From assembly GCA_903905685.1 (NCBI GenBank), contig CAIVHI010000161.1:1-8247 (forward strand): a stretch of DNA of 8,247 nt, in the 5' to 3' direction. Position numbers and translations under genes: made by a program. This stretch comes from an uncultured Bacteroidota bacterium. Lineage in GTDB: Bacteria; Bacteroidota; Bacteroidia; Chitinophagales; Chitinophagaceae. Shown here piece after piece: positions 7,412 to 8,247 of the stretch. The notes beneath the pieces are model-generated. The model had not been told where the DNA came from and made no database searches. It saw nothing but the letters and a program-made list of their open reading frames with translations. Positions within the stretch are counted from its first letter, which is position 1. Each line of letters begins with the position of its first letter.

Positions 7412-7441
7412 AGGCCGTAAAACCGCCTGGAGCGGCCTTTT
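7412..7441 (+). terminator. Possible intrinsic terminator after the beta-barrel gene
   Basis: AGGCCG (7412-7417) pairs with CGGCCT (7433-7438) across a 15-base loop, followed at once by TTTT ending at 7441. A competing CCGC/GCGG pair (7423-7426 with 7432-7435) lies in the loop. It begins 24 bases after the TGA stop. The stem is short and the T-run only four, so termination may be partial and the lipoprotein gene could receive read-through. Confidence 0.42.
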
Positions 7442-7468
7442 CAACGTGAATTTTTCATAATTGATGCG

Positions 7469-7476
7469 TATCTTTC
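7469..7476 (+). promoter_or_regulatory. Possible -7 element for the lipoprotein gene
   Basis: TATCTTTC matches TAnnTTTG at all fixed positions except the last and lies 17 bases before the lipoprotein ATG. An AT-rich stretch (7449-7463) precedes it, but no TTTG sits at the usual 17-23 base spacing. If it is used, the 5' leader would be about ten bases or less. The hint is weak and rests mainly on position. Confidence 0.28.
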
Positions 7477-7493
7477 GCCCCAAATAGTCTCCA

Positions 7494-8219
7494 ATGAAAA
7501 AAACCGGTCTGTTAGCGTTGGTCTTGTGCTGCCTTTTGGCGGCGGGCACGCTCATGCATTCCTGCTCCAAGAGTAATAACGTGTTAAGACTTTCCTACGC
7601 TATCGACAGCCTTCCGCAAAATGTGTATGTGGGCGATACGGGTTACACCAACTGGCCGGTGAAGTTCGCCTTCCTGTATGGCAATCCTTTGGAATCCATG
7701 AAAGTTCAGGTAACGGGCATGCCTTTGAGGTTGACGGTCACTCCCGATTCGGTTACTGCCGTACCAACGTTTGTTGAGAATTTCGTGTTTCACGGCAATT
7801 ATGCTGCGCATGGCAGCTATCCCGCCACCCTGCAGATTTTTTCACCCACCACGGGCACGCGCATCTATAACTTCAACCTCGTTGTGGTTACTGCCAACTG
7901 CGGCTTTCCGCTAGCAGGCAACTACGCGGGTAGCAATGCCTGTACCTCGGCAAACTATACCTACAACAGCATCGTAACCGCCAATGGCGGCAACACCATC
8001 AATATCCAGAATTTGGGCGGCTACGGCAGCAATTCCAACGTTACTGCAACCGTAAACTGCAATATGGATTCCGTCATGATAGCCAAGCAAGCTGATGGCA
8101 ATGGCGATACCTTGGTAGGCGTTGGCACTTTTACCGCCAACCAAATCATCATCTACTACAAAAAGACCACCCAAGTGGCCGGCTCCGACAGTTGCGTAGC
8201 CACGCTGAACCGCCAATAG
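7494..8219 (+). CDS. Small lipoprotein with Ig-like N-terminal and lipocalin-like C-terminal domain, hypothetical
   Basis: A complete protein of 241 residues. The N-terminus MKKTGLLALVLCCLLAAGTLMHSC is a lipoprotein signal. The likely lipidated residue is C24 (box LMHSC, not a perfect match), followed by SKSNN, which has no acidic surface-export signal of the kind seen on many Bacteroidota surface lipoproteins, so a periplasm-facing anchor is the more likely location. Residues about 30-132 form an all-beta, Ig-like region (VYVGDTG, WPVKFAFLYGN, SYPATLQIF, YNFNLVVV). Residues 135-241 resemble a lipocalin-like beta-barrel domain common in Bacteroidota lipoproteins: CGFPLAGNYAG, NTINIQNLGGYG, VTATVNC, GVGTFTANQIIIYY and SDSCVATL. 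Four cysteines in that domain (C136, C150, C189, C234) could form two disulfides. No binding site or enzyme motif can be named. It follows the beta-barrel gene on the same strand after a 105-base gap with a possible weak terminator, so co-transcription is possible. Confidence 0.88.
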   Translation: MKKTGLLALVLCCLLAAGTLMHSCSKSNNVLRLSYAIDSLPQNVYVGDTGYTNWPVKFAFLYGNPLESMKVQVTGMPLRLTVTPDSVTAVPTFVENFVFHGNYAAHGSYPATLQIFSPTTGTRIYNFNLVVVTANCGFPLAGNYAGSNACTSANYTYNSIVTANGGNTINIQNLGGYGSNSNVTATVNCNMDSVMIAKQADGNGDTLVGVGTFTANQIIIYYKKTTQVAGSDSCVATLNRQ

Positions 8220-8247
8220 GGTTTGTAAAATATGGGAAGCCCCTGGA

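Noticed and set aside
1..8247. A novel defence, toxin or mobile system
   Set aside because: No nuclease, ATPase, transposase, reverse transcriptase, toxin or immunity motifs are visible. All four genes are ordinary-looking exported Bacteroidota proteins.

Overview
The window looks like a chromosomal segment of a Bacteroidota bacterium, most likely from the Chitinophagales/Sphingobacteriales side. The evidence is a type IX secretion system (T9SS) type A C-terminal sorting domain, a GEVED domain and bacterial Ig-like repeats in secreted proteins, signal peptides ending in ..AQ, a good match to the Bacteroidota promoter TTTG-N19-TAnnTTTG, and no clear Shine-Dalgarno sequences. All four genes encode exported proteins. 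No tRNA, rRNA, CRISPR array, insertion sequence or metabolic gene is visible.

Layout. Positions 1-2927 (minus strand) hold the first 975 codons of a very large surface protein that runs off the left edge. It has a signal peptide, a beta-sandwich N-terminal domain, PKD/Ig-like domains, a GEVED domain, then a tandem array of about 77-residue Ig-like (BIg2-type) repeats that is still going at the window edge. Its start codon sits one base after a perfect 12-bp inverted repeat. Positions 3153-5834 (minus) hold a complete 893-residue Asp-box (BNR/sortilin-like) beta-propeller protein with a T9SS sorting domain. It has its own promoter, a 13-bp palindrome in the leader, and a strong intrinsic terminator, so the two minus-strand genes are probably separate transcription units. 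A 225-bp intergenic region separates this gene from two plus-strand genes: an outer-membrane beta-barrel family protein (about 6090-7388) and a small lipoprotein with a lipocalin-like C-terminal domain (7494-8219).

How they may fit together. Two products are likely T9SS cargo (the sorting signal is seen in one and inferred for the other). The other two are likely outer-membrane or periplasmic envelope proteins. The sequence shows no enzyme active site, toxin-immunity pair or defence module, and there is no strong evidence of a new multi-gene system. The most unusual signals are non-coding: the hairpin abutting the start codon of the large adhesin-like gene, and the palindrome just downstream of the propeller gene's promoter.
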